Under the pieces are notes generated by a model. It made no database searches. It was not told where the DNA came from and was given only the letters and a program-made list of their open reading frames with translations. Of a stretch of 15,397 nucleotides of DNA, positions 15,389 through 15,397 are shown piece by piece (within the stretch, counting starts at the first letter, position 1; every line of letters begins with the position of its first letter). Where the stretch lies: the NCBI GenBank assembly GCA_900553035.1, contig USCC01000049.1, forward strand, positions 1-15,397, read 5' to 3'. Made by a program: the position numbers and the translations under genes. The stretch is from an uncultured Rhodospirillaceae bacterium. Its GTDB lineage: Bacteria; Pseudomonadota; Alphaproteobacteria; CAAGCB01; CAG-977.

Positions 15389-15397
15389 CCGTTGAGA

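Overview
The window reads as chromosome of a Gram-negative alphaproteobacterium. Two gene orders support this: accB-accC-aat, and xseB-ispA-dxs-tlyA with the MEP-pathway gene dxs. Both are arrangements I know from Alphaproteobacteria. The TlyA and Aat proteins and a type V autotransporter with an outer-membrane barrel fit the same picture. A short FtnA-type ferritin and the large Gly/Ala-rich autotransporter would suit a host-associated (gut-type) member, but that is inference. Coding DNA is moderately GC-rich and spacers are AT-rich. I see no tRNA, rRNA, IS element, prophage or CRISPR array.

Layout. (1) 1-2175, plus strand: the 3' end of accB (biotin carboxyl carrier), accC (biotin carboxylase) and aat (N-end-rule aminoacyl transferase), packed with a 3-nt gap and a 4-nt overlap. 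(2) 2227-2724, plus: ferritin with its own strong RBS, ended by a hairpin that serves both strands. (3) 2788-8574, minus: a 1928-residue autotransporter with a signal peptide, a passenger holding about eight 76-residue beta-strand repeats, and a C-terminal barrel. (4) 8818-12626, minus: xseB, ispA, dxs and tlyA as one tight operon joined by ATGA overlaps and a 4-nt gap. It supplies isoprenoid precursors (Dxs), condenses them to farnesyl diphosphate (IspA), and adds an rRNA methyltransferase and the exonuclease VII small subunit. (5) 12802-13590, plus: a lone DUF1796-type putative papain-like cysteine peptidase, divergent from xseB, behind a near-consensus sigma-70 promoter. (6) 13591-13985: a 395-bp AT-rich spacer with hairpins, a 20-bp palindrome and two very small chained reading frames. 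(7) 13986-15317, plus: a saccharopine-dehydrogenase-family oxidoreductase, followed by a 10-bp-stem inverted repeat at the window edge.

Most of the window is ordinary housekeeping. The least explained parts are the autotransporter passenger, the DUF1796 protein, and the structured leader in front of the saccharopine-dehydrogenase-like gene. I found no clear multi-gene novel system.
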